Shown: positions 26,805 to 37,626, numbered from the stretch's first letter. The stretch is DNA of 63,501 nt from Clostridia bacterium (GCA_022798335.1 JAAWMH010000014.1:1-63501), one strand, 5' to 3'. Program-made: numbers and translations. Notes: generated from the sequence alone by a model not told the origin.

Positions 26805-29800
26805 CTATTGTATCCATTTTAAAAATTCTTTTATTCCTTTTAATAATTCTTTATCTGTTTTGTTTCCTACTTTAAAAGTAACATAAGGTTCTATTCCAGA
26901 AGAAAAGCGAATTTTCATGCCAAACTGTTTTAATAAGCCATCTACTTTTTCCATTGGCATTTTTTCTTTTTCAAAATAAAATACTACCGATTCTTGCCTT
27001 TGTATTACTTTAACAATTCCTACTTTTCTTGCTTGTTCTTTAATTCTAGATACTTCTAGCAAATTTTCTAATTCTTTTGGCATTTTACCATATCTATCTA
27101 TTACTTCATCTATTACATTTTGTATATCTTCTTCTGTTCTACAAAGTGCAATATTTTGATAAATTTCTATTTTTTGGCTTGGCTCATTTATAAAAGATTC
27201 TGGTATGTAACTTGAAATAGATAAATCTATTTGTACATCCTTTTCTTCTTGCACTTCTATACCTTGCATTTCTTTCATAACTTCATCTAATAATTTGCAA
27301 TAAGTATCATACCCAACTTGTTCCATATGCCCATGTTGCATTTCTCCTAGCATACTACCAGCCCCACGAATTTCTAAATCTCTCATTGCTATTTTAAAAC
27401 CTGAGCCAAACTCTGTAAATTCTTTAATTGCTTTTAATCTTTTATCTGCTACTTCTGAAAGTAATTTATCTCTTCTATACGTAACATAGCTATATGCCTG
27501 TTTATCACTTCTTCCTACTCTTCCTCTAATTTGATAAAGCTGTGCTAATCCTAATCTATCTGCATTTTCTACAATAATGGTATTAGCATTTGGAATATCA
27601 ATTCCACTTTCTAAAATGGTAGTACATACTAATATATTAATAGTATGTTCCATAAAATTTTGCATAATTTCTTCTAATTCGTTTCCTGTCATTTTACCAT
27701 GTGCAAAACCTACTCTTGCTTCTGGCACTAAGTTTTCTATTTCGCGTGCCTTTTTTTCTATGCCTTCTACTTGATTGTATAAATAAAAAATTTGCCCATC
27801 TCTTTCTAATTCTTTGGTAATTGCTTCTTTAATTACTTCTTGGTCATATTCTAATACATAGGTTTGTACAGGTTTTCTGTTATGTGGTGGTTCATAAATA
27901 ACAGACATATCACGAACTCCTACAATAGACATATGAAGAGTTCTTGGAATTGGCGTTGCTGTCATGGTTAATACATCTACATTGGTTTTTAAAGCTTTTA
28001 TTTTTTCTTTATCTTTTACTCCAAAGCGGTGCTCTTCATCTATAATTAAAAGCCCTAAATCTTTAAATTTAACGTCTTTACTAAGTAATCTATGAGTTCC
28101 AACTACAACATCTATTTCCCCTAATTTTAGTTTTTTTATAATTTCATCTTGTTGTTTTTTCGTTCTAAAACGATTTAATAATTCTACTTTCATAGCAAAC
28201 TGGCTCATTCTATTTTTGAATTCCTCATATTGCTGGTTAGCTAAAATGGTGGTTGGTACTAAATAAGCTACTTGCTTTTGATCCATAACAGCTTTAAATG
28301 CTGCTCTGATAGCTACTTCTGTTTTTCCATATCCTACATCTCCACACAAAAGCCTATCCATTGGAAATGGCTTTTCCATGTCCTTTTTTACTTCTTCTAT
28401 GCACCTTAGTTGATCTTCTGTTTCTGTATACCTAAAACTATCTTCAAATTGCGTTTGCCAAGGTGTATCTTGCGAAAAAGCAAATCCATTTATATTTTTT
28501 CTTTTTGCATATAGCTCTACTAAGTCTTTGGCAATTTCTTGTAAATTCTTTTTTACTTTTGCAGTTGTAGCATTCCATTCCTTACCTCCTAATTTATTTA
28601 GTTTAGGGGCTGCTTCTCCTCCACCTATATATTTTCTAACACTATCTAAATTAGTAGTTGGTACATAAAGCATATCTTCATTTTTGTATTTTATTTTAAT
28701 ATAGTCTTTTGTTACATTATCTGCTTTTATCGTATTTACGCCAATAAACTGCCCTATCCCATGAGACTTATGTACTACAAAATCTCCTGACTTTAAGTCT
28801 GCAAAAACAATTTTTTCTGCTTCTTTAAATTGTGCACTTTGTTTTCTTTTTTTCTTGACTGGCTGTTCAAAACTATTTTGCATACTAATGACAACTAAGT
28901 TTTGCTCATAATTTTCAAACCCAGAAGAAAGTGCACCTAATGTAACTACAATTTCACCATTTTCTACTTTAGTTAATTCTTCTTCATACCTATAATTAAT
29001 TTCATGTTCTTTCAAAAATTCACATATTTTGCTTGCTGTTTGATAAGTTCCTCCTAGCAATACTACTCGTTTTTTTGCTGTTTGATAAGTTTTTATATCA
29101 GACAATAACATATCTAATTCTTGAGCATAAAAATTAATTTCTCTTGTTTCAAAATAATATTTGGGCATATTTTTTAATAAGTCATTTTGCTCTAAATATA
29201 GTATTTGCTTATTTTTAAAGTTATATTCAAACTCACTGATGTTGTAAATAGACTCTGGTACAAATCTTTCTTTTTCTATTAAAGAATTTATTAAATGGTT
29301 ATTATCTAATATTAAATTTTCTTGCCTTTGTTTTAGTTTCGAATTTTCATCTAATACTAGTAAATAATCTTTATTTAAATAATCTAAAAAAGTAGCTTGA
29401 TTCTCATAAAATTCATTAAAATATTTATCTATTTTACTTAAAAACTCTCCATTTTTTATAAGCTCTATATCTTCTGTTTCTTCTGGATATTTATTTTCTA
29501 TCTTAGAAATTCCTTGTTTTAGGTCATTTACAATAAACTCATGAGCTGGAAAAATAGTAATTTCTTGTAGCATTTCTATTGATCTTTGGCTTGCTATTTG
29601 AAAGTACCTAATAGAATCTACTTCATCTCCCCAAAATTCAATTCTAATACCTATTTTCTCGGATAACCCAACATCTATAATTCCACCACGTATGCTAAAT
29701 TGTCCCTTGTTTTCAACTAAATCATTTCTTTCATATCCTAACGCAATAAATAGTGTTTTTAAATTTTCCAAAGAGTAACTATTTCCTACTTTAAATTCTA

Positions 29801-30227
29801 TTTGGTTTTGGTACAATTCTTGTTTTGTAATCATTTTTTGCATAACCGCTTCTATGGTAGTAACTACTATCATGCAAGAAGAGCTTTTCTTTTTTGCTAA
29901 TTCTATTTGATTTAAAACTTCTATTCTTTCATACGCTATATCTTTACTTTGTGCAATATAATCATAAGCTGCTATTTCTCGTTTTGGAAAATAGTATACT
30001 TTTTGTTCTTTTAATGCTACTAAGTCTTGGCATAACTTTTTGGCTTGTAACTCATTATAGGTAAGAATACAAATTGGTCTTTTGATTTTATTTGAAATAG
30101 TAGTAAGCATGCATATCTTTTCTACGTCAGTTAAGCCCGATATTACTACCGAACCGTTTGCTTGTATGATCTTTAAAAGCTCTTTAAACTTCTCACTTTT
30201 GTCTAAATCTTTAGTTAGAAAGTTCAT
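26805..30227 (-). CDS. mfd: Transcription-repair coupling factor Mfd
   Basis: The 1140-residue protein has the full Mfd order. This comprises the UvrB-homology region (about 1-340), the RNA polymerase-interacting CarD-like domain (GDFVVHKSHGIGQFIGV, about 480-545) and the RecG-like translocase. Translocase motifs are LLCGDVGYGKTEVA, LLIIDEEHRFGV, TMTATPIPRTLHMS, and VENADRLGLAQLYQIRGRVGRSD. The C-terminal TRCF domain completes it. Mfd pushes stalled RNA polymerase off lesions and recruits UvrA. I saw no in-frame CGG in its more than 1100 codons. Confidence 0.96.
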   Translation of the reverse strand: MNFLTKDLDKSEKFKELLKIIQANGSVVISGLTDVEKICMLTTISNKIKRPICILTYNELQAKKLCQDLVALKEQKVYYFPKREIAAYDYIAQSKDIAYERIEVLNQIELAKKKSSSCMIVVTTIEAVMQKMITKQELYQNQIEFKVGNSYSLENLKTLFIALGYERNDLVENKGQFSIRGGIIDVGLSEKIGIRIEFWGDEVDSIRYFQIASQRSIEMLQEITIFPAHEFIVNDLKQGISKIENKYPEETEDIELIKNGEFLSKIDKYFNEFYENQATFLDYLNKDYLLVLDENSKLKQRQENLILDNNHLINSLIEKERFVPESIYNISEFEYNFKNKQILYLEQNDLLKNMPKYYFETREINFYAQELDMLLSDIKTYQTAKKRVVLLGGTYQTASKICEFLKEHEINYRYEEELTKVENGEIVVTLGALSSGFENYEQNLVVISMQNSFEQPVKKKRKQSAQFKEAEKIVFADLKSGDFVVHKSHGIGQFIGVNTIKADNVTKDYIKIKYKNEDMLYVPTTNLDSVRKYIGGGEAAPKLNKLGGKEWNATTAKVKKNLQEIAKDLVELYAKRKNINGFAFSQDTPWQTQFEDSFRYTETEDQLRCIEEVKKDMEKPFPMDRLLCGDVGYGKTEVAIRAAFKAVMDQKQVAYLVPTTILANQQYEEFKNRMSQFAMKVELLNRFRTKKQQDEIIKKLKLGEIDVVVGTHRLLSKDVKFKDLGLLIIDEEHRFGVKDKEKIKALKTNVDVLTMTATPIPRTLHMSIVGVRDMSVIYEPPHNRKPVQTYVLEYDQEVIKEAITKELERDGQIFYLYNQVEGIEKKAREIENLVPEARVGFAHGKMTGNELEEIMQNFMEHTINILVCTTILESGIDIPNANTIIVENADRLGLAQLYQIRGRVGRSDKQAYSYVTYRRDKLLSEVADKRLKAIKEFTEFGSGFKIAMRDLEIRGAGSMLGEMQHGHMEQVGYDTYCKLLDEVMKEMQGIEVQEEKDVQIDLSISSYIPESFINEPSQKIEIYQNIALCRTEEDIQNVIDEVIDRYGKMPKELENLLEVSRIKEQARKVGIVKVIQRQESVVFYFEKEKMPMEKVDGLLKQFGMKIRFSSGIEPYVTFKVGNKTDKELLKGIKEFLKWIQ

Positions 30228-30290
30228 TGCTTGAATTTTCCCTTCTGCTTTTATCTTTTATTATTATATCACAAACATTATTTCAAAACA

Positions 30291-30327
30291 AAAACTCCAA
30301 TTCTTTTAAAATTAGAGCTTTTGTTTT
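30291..30327 (-). terminator. Probable terminator between spoIIID and mfd
   Basis: On the minus strand an imperfect stem (AGCTCTAATTTT against GAATTGGAGTTT) precedes a T-rich tract. Confidence 0.45.
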
Positions 30328-30385
30328 AAAAGTACTTAAGCTAAGTATTTTTTAAAGCTTTTTGCTATTTCTAAAAAGCTTTTTA

Positions 30386-30637
30386 CTATTTTGCAAGTTC
30401 ACATTTTCTCTTTCTAGCAAGTCCTCCACGAATGTGGCATTCTTTTTTATTAACTTCTAAAATTTTTGCAACTTCTCGCGCTAAAAGAGAATTTATTTCT
30501 GGTAAATATCTTCGCATATCACGATGCACCTTACTTTTTCCTACTCTAAGTGCTTCTGCTGTTTGCCGGATTGTTGCTTTATTTTCTATAATGAACCATG
30601 CCTCCCTTAGAATTTGTTGTTCCCATGCTTGATACAT
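30386..30637 (-). CDS. spoIIID: Sporulation transcription factor SpoIIID
   Basis: The 83-residue DNA-binding protein of the mother cell has a helix-turn-helix region ENKATIRQTAEALRVGKSKVH and a basic C-terminal helix HIRGGLARKRKCE, aligning with B. subtilis SpoIIID. I chose the ATG at 30637 after GGAGG. It contains an in-frame CGG (30566-30568) at the Arg of ATIRQTA, a position that is Arg in relatives, with no frame break. This is the best counterexample to obligatory shifting at CGG. Confidence 0.9.
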   Translation of the reverse strand: MYQAWEQQILREAWFIIENKATIRQTAEALRVGKSKVHRDMRRYLPEINSLLAREVAKILEVNKKECHIRGGLARKRKCELAK

Positions 30638-30712
30638 AATGTTTTCCTCCATTTGCAAATTAGTAAATACGGGTACTATCATGTACCTTATTATATCTTA
30701 TTTTTACTTTGT

Positions 30713-33303
30713 TTACAACCATTCTCCATATTTTTTTATATACTCTTTTTTTACAATACTTGCAATAAAGCAATATAAAATAGGTACTCCTATAATAATT
30801 GTAATAATATACTTAAATGGAATTGGAACTAATCCTATGCTAGAGCCGAAGTTTTGTAAAAGGTACTACAATTGCAATAATACTTAAAATCATAGAAGTT
30901 GCATATACTGCTTTAGAACTATTACTTTGGACAAATGGTATTTTTGCTGTTCTAATAATATGAAGACCTACTAAGTTAGAAACTACACCATAAGAAAACC
31001 ATACACTTTGAAAAATAGCTGCCTCACGAATAGAAAATCCAAACCATAAGCAACTAAATACAAATAAATCAAAAATAGAACTAGTTGGTCCCATCCATAA
31101 CATAAAATTCTTAATTTGCTTTAAATTCCATTTTCTTGGTTTTTCTAAATATTCTTTATCTACATAATCATAAGGAAGTGATAATTGCCCTATATCATAT
31201 AATAAACTTTGTACTAAAAGCTGAATTGGTGTAATTGGAAAAAATGGTAAAAATATGCTTGCAATTAAAATAGATAGTACTTCTCCAAAATTAAAGCTGA
31301 CTGCCATTTTAATATACTTTTGCAAATTTCCAAAAGTTTTTCTTCCTTCTATTACACCATCTGTTAATACATTTAAATTCTTTTTTAATAAAATAATATC
31401 TGCTGCTTCTTTAGTAACATCTACTGCTGTATCTACTGAAATTCCAACTTCTGCATTATGAATAGAGGGGCTATCGTTTATGCCATCTCCCATATAGCCT
31501 ACAATATTTCCTTCTTCTTTTAATACTCGAATAATTCTTGCTTTTTGTACAGGTGAAAGTTTAGCATATACATTTGTTTTACGAAGTAGTCTGCCTAAAG
31601 CAGTATCTGAAAGCTTATCTATTTTACTACCTAGCACAATTTTATCAGTGTTAATATCTACCTTTTGGCATATTGCTTTTGTTACATATTCATTATCTCC
31701 TGTTAATACCATTACACGAATTCCATACTGGTTTAACCTTGCAATTTCATCTTTAGCACTCTTTTTAGGAGGGTCTAAAAAACCAATAAAACCGTACTAA
31801 AGTCATTTTATCTTCTTCTTTTTTAGTATAGCTTTGCAGTTTTTTTGTTAAACTTTTTGTGCATATTGCAATTACTCTAAGTCCTTGTTCATTTAATTCC
31901 TTTGCCATGTTCTTTATTTTTTGCTTATCTTCATTTTCTATTTTACGCACGATTTTGTTTTCTTCTACTTTGCTACAAATTGTTAAAATTTCTTCTACTG
32001 CGCCTTTAGTTATCATCTCTATTTTATTTTCTTTTTCTAATATAACCGATAACCTTCTTCTTGAAAAATCAAAAGGAATTTCATCTATTTTTTGATATTT
32101 ATTTGCAATATCTTTTAGTCCACATTCTTCTACTCTTTTTATAATTGCTTCATCTATGTTTCCTTTTAGCCCCATTTGAAAATATGCATTTAGAAAAGCA
32201 ATTTTTAAAATTTCTTTGTCTTCTTCTCCTTGTAAGTTTAAATATTTTTCTAATACAATTTTATCTTCTGTTAAAGTTCCTGTTTTATCTGTTCCTAAAA
32301 TATTCATTGCACCAAAGGACTGAATGCTATCTAACTTTTTTACAATTGTTTTTTTCTTAGACATGTTATTCGCACCTTTAGCTAAGCTTGAAGAAAGGAG
32401 TACTGGCAATAATAATGGGGTAATTCCTATTGCAATAGCAACTGCAAAAGTAAATGCTGTTAAATTATCATGTTTAAAAGCATTTACAAAAAAAGTAATT
32501 GGAATTAAAACTAGCATAAATCTAATAAGTAATTTACTAATACTCTCTATTCCTTTTTGAAAGCTTGTCTTTGGCTTTATTTTTCCTAAACTCTCAGCTA
32601 CTCTTCCAAAATACGTATAATCGGCTATTTGAAAAACCACTCCCGTTGCAGTTCCGCTCATTACATTAGTTCCCATAAAACAAATTGTATCTAAATCTGT
32701 AATATCTTCTATTTGACTAATACTTTCTTTTTCTGTAGCAGCTACCTTTTTTACTGCTTCTGACTCCCCTGTTAAAGAAGACTGTACTACATATAAGTCT
32801 TTTTGCTCTATAATTTTTAAATCCGCTGGTATTAAGTCTCCTGCCGATAAAACTATAATATCTCCAATAGTAATTTCATCTAAAAATACTTTTTCTTTTA
32901 TTCCATTTCTTAAAACAGTAGCTTTTACTGCAACTAATTTTTTTAATTTCTCCGCCGCTTTATTTGATTTATATACTTCAAAAAACTCTAAAAAGGTACT
33001 AATAAAAACTAATGCAATTACTACTAAAATATTGGCATAACTCGGAATATCTTGTAAAATAACATCTGTATAAATTAGTACAAGTGTAATTCCTAGCAAA
33101 ATAAGATTAAAAGGGCTAACTAAACTTTCCCAAAGATACCTATACCATTTTTTGGGCTTTGCTTGTTTTATTTGATTTTTTCCATATGCTACTTGTCTTT
33201 TCTTAACTTCTTCTATACTTAGTCCTGTTTCTACTACTACTTTGTTTTTTTCTAAAAATTCTTTTGGATTTTGCATACATATTTGTCCATATTGTTTTAA
33301 CAT
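30713..33303 (-). CDS. mgtA: Magnesium-translocating P-type ATPase (two extra C sites)
   Basis: This P-type ATPase shows the phosphorylation motif GTDKTGTLT, the actuator loop SSLTGESEAV, the Mg-transporter marks AYFQMGLKGNIDEAI and FLDPPKKSAK, the hinge GDGINDSPS, and MLWMGPTSSIFD. About ten membrane helices are visible. The raw frame breaks at 31794, where an extra C precedes GGT in MTLV-GFIGFLDPP. It breaks again at 30848, where an extra C precedes GGC in FTKL-GSSIGLVP. With both skipped, the last helices and the end KKYGEWL at 30713 are restored. I chose the start at 33303 after GAGGAG. Confidence 0.9.
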
Positions 33304-33437
33304 AAGCCTTACTCCTCTTTTTACTTTTTCTTTTAGTATGCCACAAAGTAGCATTTTTAAAACATTTTAGTTATATATTTTTACTTAAAATCATAAATTA
33401 ATTTTATATTAACTCCTAAATAGCAAGGTGGTTTATT

Positions 33438-34538
33438 ATGTTAGAAAATACTTTTCCTTTAAATAAAACAATAGATTCTCCTAAAAAAAAGCATTTTAAA
33501 ATTTTAGTTTATTCTATTAAGAAAAACGCTTTATCTTTTTTATTTTGTCTATTTACAATTTGTTTAGTTTTATTTTCTAATAGTAATTTTTCAGCAGCTA
33601 AAGCTGGACTTTCTTTATGGGTAAGTTCGGTTATTCCTGCTTTGTTTCCTTTTTTTGTAGCAACAGAACTTTTGAGTCATACTAATATTGTGCCCTGGCT
33701 TGGAAAATATTTAAGCCCTATTATGAAGCCTGTTTTTGGCATCCCTGGAGAAGGTGCTTTTGCTTTTTTAATGGGATTAATTTCTGGTTATCCTGTAGGA
33801 GCAAAAATTGTTAGCAATTTTTATCATAATGGAGTTTGCACCAAAGAAGAAGCTCAAAGAATGCTTGCTTTTACTAATAATTCTGGTCCTTTATTTATTA
33901 TTGGAACTGTTGGCATCAGTCTTTTTGGAAATACACAAATTGGCATTTTGCTTTTTATAACACATATTCTTAGCTGTATTAGTGTTGGTATTTTTTTAAA
34001 CTTTTGGAACAAAAAAAATAGAAAGCCTTCTTCTTTTAGTTCTTCTTATTCTAAAAAAGAAAATCAAACACTTTGCTTTTCTTCTTTAGGCGAAGTAATT
34101 GGAAAGAGTATTACAAACTCTATTTCTACGATTTTACTAATTGGTGGTTTTGTTGTTATTTTTTCTGTTGTTATTTCTATTTTAAATCAAAGCCATTTGC
34201 TTAACCTAGTAAGTCAAACTGTATCTCCTATTTTTTCAGTACTTCATATTCCTACTGAACTTACAAGTCCTTTTTTATCTGGAATGATAGAACTTACAAA
34301 TGGTGTAAAATTAGTAGCTGGTATTCCTCTAAAACAAATTTCTATCAGTATTGTTCTATGTGCTTTTTTACTTGGATTTGGTGGAATTTCTATTTTGCTA
34401 CAAGTGTTTAGTATTATTAGTAAAGAAGGTTTATCTATAAAAAAATATTTTATTGGAAAACTTTTGCAAGGTTTATTTGCAGCTCTTTATACTCTTTTAG
34501 CAATTCAAGTCTTTCCTTGCTTTCAGTTTAATTTATAA
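33438..34538 (+). CDS. ylbJ: Sporulation integral membrane protein YlbJ
   Basis: The 366-residue nucleoside-recognition (Gate) domain protein has about eight membrane helices. Typical motifs are LWVSSVIPALFPFFV, GEGAFAFLMGLISGYPVGAK and TNNSGPLFIIGTVG. YlbJ is needed for spore formation in B. subtilis and lies in the spore or mother-cell membrane. It has an AAGGTGG site and is divergent from mgtA with about 130 bases between them. Confidence 0.9.
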   Translation: MLENTFPLNKTIDSPKKKHFKILVYSIKKNALSFLFCLFTICLVLFSNSNFSAAKAGLSLWVSSVIPALFPFFVATELLSHTNIVPWLGKYLSPIMKPVFGIPGEGAFAFLMGLISGYPVGAKIVSNFYHNGVCTKEEAQRMLAFTNNSGPLFIIGTVGISLFGNTQIGILLFITHILSCISVGIFLNFWNKKNRKPSSFSSSYSKKENQTLCFSSLGEVIGKSITNSISTILLIGGFVVIFSVVISILNQSHLLNLVSQTVSPIFSVLHIPTELTSPFLSGMIELTNGVKLVAGIPLKQISISIVLCAFLLGFGGISILLQVFSIISKEGLSIKKYFIGKLLQGLFAALYTLLAIQVFPCFQFNL

Positions 34539-34593
34539 GAGACTTTAAAATTGCCTCCTATAAAAATTTGTTGTAATTTCTTAAAACATAAAA

Positions 34594-34650
34594 AAACTTA
34601 GAAAATTTTGAACATACTTTTAAAGATACTATTCAAATTTTTCTAAGTTT
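34594..34650 (+). terminator. Long AT-rich hairpin after ylbJ
   Basis: AAACTTAGAAAA and TTTTTCTAAGTTT form the outer stem of a hairpin of about 57 bases. The remainder of the gap to 34792 holds no gene that I can see. Confidence 0.55.
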
Positions 34651-34792
34651 AAGGGTATAAATGTATTTTGTGAGGTAATAATATTATTTCCACTTTTGTA
34701 GCTTTTATTCATTTTTAACATATTTTTTTTTAATAAGAATACAATAAAAGTAAGAATAGTTTTGATTACTAAATGAAAGGAAAGATTTTTTC

Positions 34793-35014
34793 ATGGATAA
34801 AAATGACCCTAATTTTAATTTTCCACCTTATATGAATTATGATATTGGCTGTGACCCTATTATGGGGGATAGCGGAATGTTTAACCCTGTTATGCAATAT
34901 GAGCAAGCATATATGTATTATCGCTATTTGACCCAGCAAATAGAATATAAAATAAAATGTAAAGAATATGAAAAAATGTGTGGAAATTCTAGAAGCGAAA
35001 GAAGAGTAGAATAG
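34793..35014 (+). CDS. Hypothetical Tyr/Met/Asn-rich small protein
   Basis: The 73-residue protein begins with an Asn/Pro/Asp-rich, disordered region (MDKNDPNFNFPPYMNY). A helical Tyr-rich part (EQAYMYYRYLTQQIEYKIK) and a basic tail follow. AAAGGAAAG precedes the ATG. The composition recalls small spore coat or cortex-associated proteins of Clostridia, and ylbJ lies directly upstream. This role is only inferred. Confidence 0.5.
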   Translation: MDKNDPNFNFPPYMNYDIGCDPIMGDSGMFNPVMQYEQAYMYYRYLTQQIEYKIKCKEYEKMCGNSRSERRVE

Positions 35015-35019
35015 AAACT

Positions 35020-35048
35020 TTGCATTTTTAAGAGCAATATGGTATAAT
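35020..35048 (+). promoter_or_regulatory. Promoter of the gene at 35080
   Basis: TTGCAT, 17 bases, TATAAT, close to the downstream AAGGAGG start region. Confidence 0.65.
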
Positions 35049-35079
35049 AGCTTCATCATTTTAAGGAGGTAATAACCCC

Positions 35080-35262
35080 ATGCAAACAAAAACGAACATT
35101 CCATTGAATGAAGTTTCTGCTGTACTAGCTACCCTTCGGGAGTTTGTAAACTCCCCTGATACCAGTTTTGCTCAGCTCCAAGATTTAAGAGACGATTTAA
35201 CTTCTCTTAACGGCATTATTACTCACAAAATTCGTACTGCCTTGATGGCTAGTAGGAAGTAA
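35080..35262 (+). CDS. Hypothetical 60-aa helical protein
   Basis: This is a short, mostly helical, mixed-charge protein (EVSAVLATLREFVNS, LRDDLTSLNGIITHKIR). AAGGAGG precedes the ATG. I do not recognise it. CGG at 35137-35139 is read as Arg; a +1 shift there gives an immediate stop. The codon usage (CTC, ACC, GCC) is GC-richer than native genes. It is followed after 37 bases by another gene of the same style. Confidence 0.55.
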   Translation: MQTKTNIPLNEVSAVLATLREFVNSPDTSFAQLQDLRDDLTSLNGIITHKIRTALMASRK

Positions 35263-35299
35263 TGTAATCTTTACCCCTAAAAAAACAGGAGAAAATATC

Positions 35300-35674
35300 A
35301 TGGAAACTACAAAAGTGTTACTTGCCCCTGTTTATGAAGTAAACCCATTAACTATTTGCAAAGATCCTTTTTTTCAAAAAAGAAAAGTCTTTATAGAAGA
35401 GGTATGGCGAGAATGGATATTAGATGCATTAGATAGTATACAAAAAAACCCAGAAAAGTATAATAAACCTTTTAAAATAAGAAGGGTTTTACGGCTTAGC
35501 AATATGAATGCCGCTGAAATGGAGCTCTTTTGCAAAGAAACGATGAACGGTAGATTTGCTACACATATCGAAAGTGCATTAGAAAAAGCTCAGCGAATTG
35601 TTAATGGCGAGGGCTGGAGTCAAGTTTGTAACCATCCTGAAACTGCTGGATGGGATAGCATTATTATTGAATAA
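35300..35674 (+). CDS. Hypothetical 124-aa protein
   Basis: I do not recognise this protein. It is soluble and helical, with NMNAAEMELFCKETMNGRFA in the middle and a C-terminus ending in WDSIIIE. A CAGGAGA site precedes the ATG. CGG at 35492-35494 encodes Arg in RRVLRLSN. It forms a unit with the 60-aa gene ahead of it and ends at a terminator shared with the tRNA-Met region. Confidence 0.55.
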   Translation: METTKVLLAPVYEVNPLTICKDPFFQKRKVFIEEVWREWILDALDSIQKNPEKYNKPFKIRRVLRLSNMNAAEMELFCKETMNGRFATHIESALEKAQRIVNGEGWSQVCNHPETAGWDSIIIE

Positions 35675-35723
35675 AAATGCTTTCATCAACCAGAACCCCA
35701 AAAAGTTTCATACATTCACAAAA

Positions 35724-35752
35724 AAATTACCCATTTCTATGGGTAATTTTTT
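35724..35752. terminator. Terminator between the gene at 35300 and tRNA-Met
   Basis: AAATTACCCA pairs with TGGGTAATTT and is flanked by A and T runs, so it can work from both sides. Confidence 0.75.
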
Positions 35753-35755
35753 GTT

Positions 35756-35832
35756 TGGTAGCGACGGTGGGGCTCGAACCTACGACCTACCGGGTATGAA
35801 CCGGTTGCTCTAGCCAACTGAGCTACGTCGCC
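35756..35832 (-). tRNA. tRNA with anticodon CAT (Met, elongator type)
   Basis: The 77-base cloverleaf includes an encoded CCA. The acceptor GGCGACG pairs with CGTCGCT, the anticodon stem ACCGG/CCGGT encloses the loop TTCATAC, and TTCGAGC is the T loop. The T stem has one A-C mismatch. Anticodon CAT is shared by Met and modified Ile2 tRNAs; the arms fit elongator Met best. Confidence 0.92.
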
Positions 35833-35936
35833 ATATTTGCTACGTATTAGCTATTGCCTATTATATTATCTGCATCCTCTTTTGTCAAGAGTAACAAAAG
35901 AAAAAAGTTAAATAATTGTTTAACTTTTCCCTTTTT

Positions 35937-36239
35937 TTATTTATCTATTTCTTCTCCATCTTTTTGAACTGTTTGTTTTGCTTTTGCTAAATCTGCCATA
36001 GCTTTTACTGCTCTAGGATCAATTACAACTGTTTCTACTACCTTTTCTGAATTTCCTTTTCCACCTTTTAGAGTAGAAGTAACAGCTTCTTGCCTTTTTT
36101 CTAAAAACTTTATTCTATTTAAAGATTCTTTTAATTCTTTCATTTCTGGAGCTGTGCTTTTTTCTATATCAATTTCTTCTATATAATCTGCACCTAAAGT
36201 TACATTCCAAAAATGACTTAATTTTTCTTTTAATTTCAT
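35937..36239 (-). CDS. Hypothetical 100-aa hydrophilic protein
   Basis: The protein starts MKLKEKLSHFWNVTLGADYIEE and is charged and helical, with a Lys-rich end. There is no membrane segment and no family I know. AGGAGG is placed well before the ATG. It lies between rpoD (same strand, upstream) and the tRNA. Confidence 0.6.
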   Translation of the reverse strand: MKLKEKLSHFWNVTLGADYIEEIDIEKSTAPEMKELKESLNRIKFLEKRQEAVTSTLKGGKGNSEKVVETVVIDPRAVKAMADLAKAKQTVQKDGEEIDK

Positions 36240-36374
36240 ATATCATTTTCTTAAAATTTGTATTTTAAGAAATTCACCTCCTATAAGGATTTTTTTAGTA
36301 CTTTTCTATTATACCATATTTTTCTAAATAAAGCAAGTCTTTTGTCAAAATTATGTGAACTAGGTGAAATTCAT

Positions 36375-37607
36375 CTAGTTCATATAATCTCTTAATTTTT
36401 TGCTTCTGCTTGGATGTCTTAACTTTCTTAGTGCTTTTGCTTCAATTTGCCTTATTCTTTCACGAGTAACCATGAACTCTCTTCCTACTTCTTCTAGAGT
36501 TCTTGCTTTTCCATCTTCTAAACCAAATCTTAATTTTAGCACTTTTGCTTCTCTTGTAGTTAAAGTTCCCATTACTTCTTCTAATTGTTCACGAAGTAAG
36601 GTATATGCTGCTGAATCTTGTGGTGCTGGACTATCTTCATCTTGTATAAAATCTCCTAAATGGCTGTCGTCTTCTTCTCCTATTGGTGTTTCTAAAGATA
36701 CTGGATCTTGTGCTATTTTTTGAATTTCCATTACTTTTTCTACTGGTATTTCCATTTCTGCTGCTATTTCTTCTGGAGATGGTTCACGTCCATTTTGTTG
36801 CAATAAATGTCTTGAAGTTCTAATTAATTTATTAATTGTTTCTACCATATGAACTGGTATACGAATAGTTCTTGCTTGATCTGCAATTGCTCTTGTAATT
36901 GCTTGTCTTATCCACCATGTAGCATAAGTACTAAATTTAAATCCTTTTGTATATTCAAACTTTTCTACTGCCTTAATTAACCCCATATTTCCTTCTTGAA
37001 TTAAGTCTAAAAATAACATTCCTCTTCCTACATACTTCTTAGCAATACTTACTACTAACCTCAAGTTAGACTCTGTAAGTTTTTGTTTTGCTTCTTCATT
37101 TCCTTTTAAAATTTCTTTTGCTAATTCTAGTTCTTGTTCATAGGTTAATAGTGGAATTTTTCCAATTTCTCTTAAATACATTCTAACAGGATCATCTATA
37201 TTAACCCCTTCAATATTATTTAAGTCTATTTCTTCTAATTTAATATCTTCTACATCTTGTAAATCTTCTAAATCTGGTTCAACATCTAAATCTTCATCAT
37301 CTTTTAAAAGTTCTACACCTAAATCTTCAAAAGCATCAAATACTCTATCGATTTGCTCTGGATTAGTATCTTCTAATTGGTGTGCTAATTCTCCATAAGT
37401 AATTTTGCCATTTTCTTTTGCCATTTTTAAAATATCTGCTACCTTTTCTTTACTAATCTCATCTAGCTTTGTTTCTTTTACTGATTTTTCTACTTTTGGT
37501 TTTACTTCTAGAGTATTTTGCTTTTTAGTACTTTCTTTTTGCTTTTTAACTTCTACTTTATTTTCTTTTTTCTCATCTAGCACTTTATCTGTTTGCATTT
37601 TTTTCAT
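36375..37607 (-). CDS. rpoD: Primary sigma factor RpoD (SigA)
   Basis: The 410-residue sigma-70 factor has a long Lys/Glu-rich N-terminus, region 1.1 ([17 protein letters not shown]), region 1.2-2 ([38 protein letters not shown] written in halves), region 3 and region 4 ([26 protein letters not shown]). It recognises TTGACA/TATAAT promoters, which are indeed seen in this window. It follows dnaG closely, the classic macromolecular synthesis operon order. Confidence 0.97.
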   Translation of the reverse strand: MKKMQTDKVLDEKKENKVEVKKQKESTKKQNTLEVKPKVEKSVKETKLDEISKEKVADILKMAKENGKITYGELAHQLEDTNPEQIDRVFDAFEDLGVELLKDDEDLDVEPDLEDLQDVEDIKLEEIDLNNIEGVNIDDPVRMYLREIGKIPLLTYEQELELAKEILKGNEEAKQKLTESNLRLVVSIAKKYVGRGMLFLDLIQEGNMGLIKAVEKFEYTKGFKFSTYATWWIRQAITRAIADQARTIRIPVHMVETINKLIRTSRHLLQQNGREPSPEEIAAEMEIPVEKVMEIQKIAQDPVSLETPIGEEDDSHLGDFIQDEDSPAPQDSAAYTLLREQLEEVMGTLTTREAKVLKLRFGLEDGKARTLEEVGREFMVTRERIRQIEAKALRKLRHPSRSKKLRDYMN

Positions 37608-37626
37608 TTACGAGAACCTCCCATTT

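Noticed and set aside
33304..33437. M-box magnesium riboswitch upstream of mgtA
   Set aside because: The gap is too short (about 130 bases shared with divergent ylbJ) and shows none of the M-box blocks.
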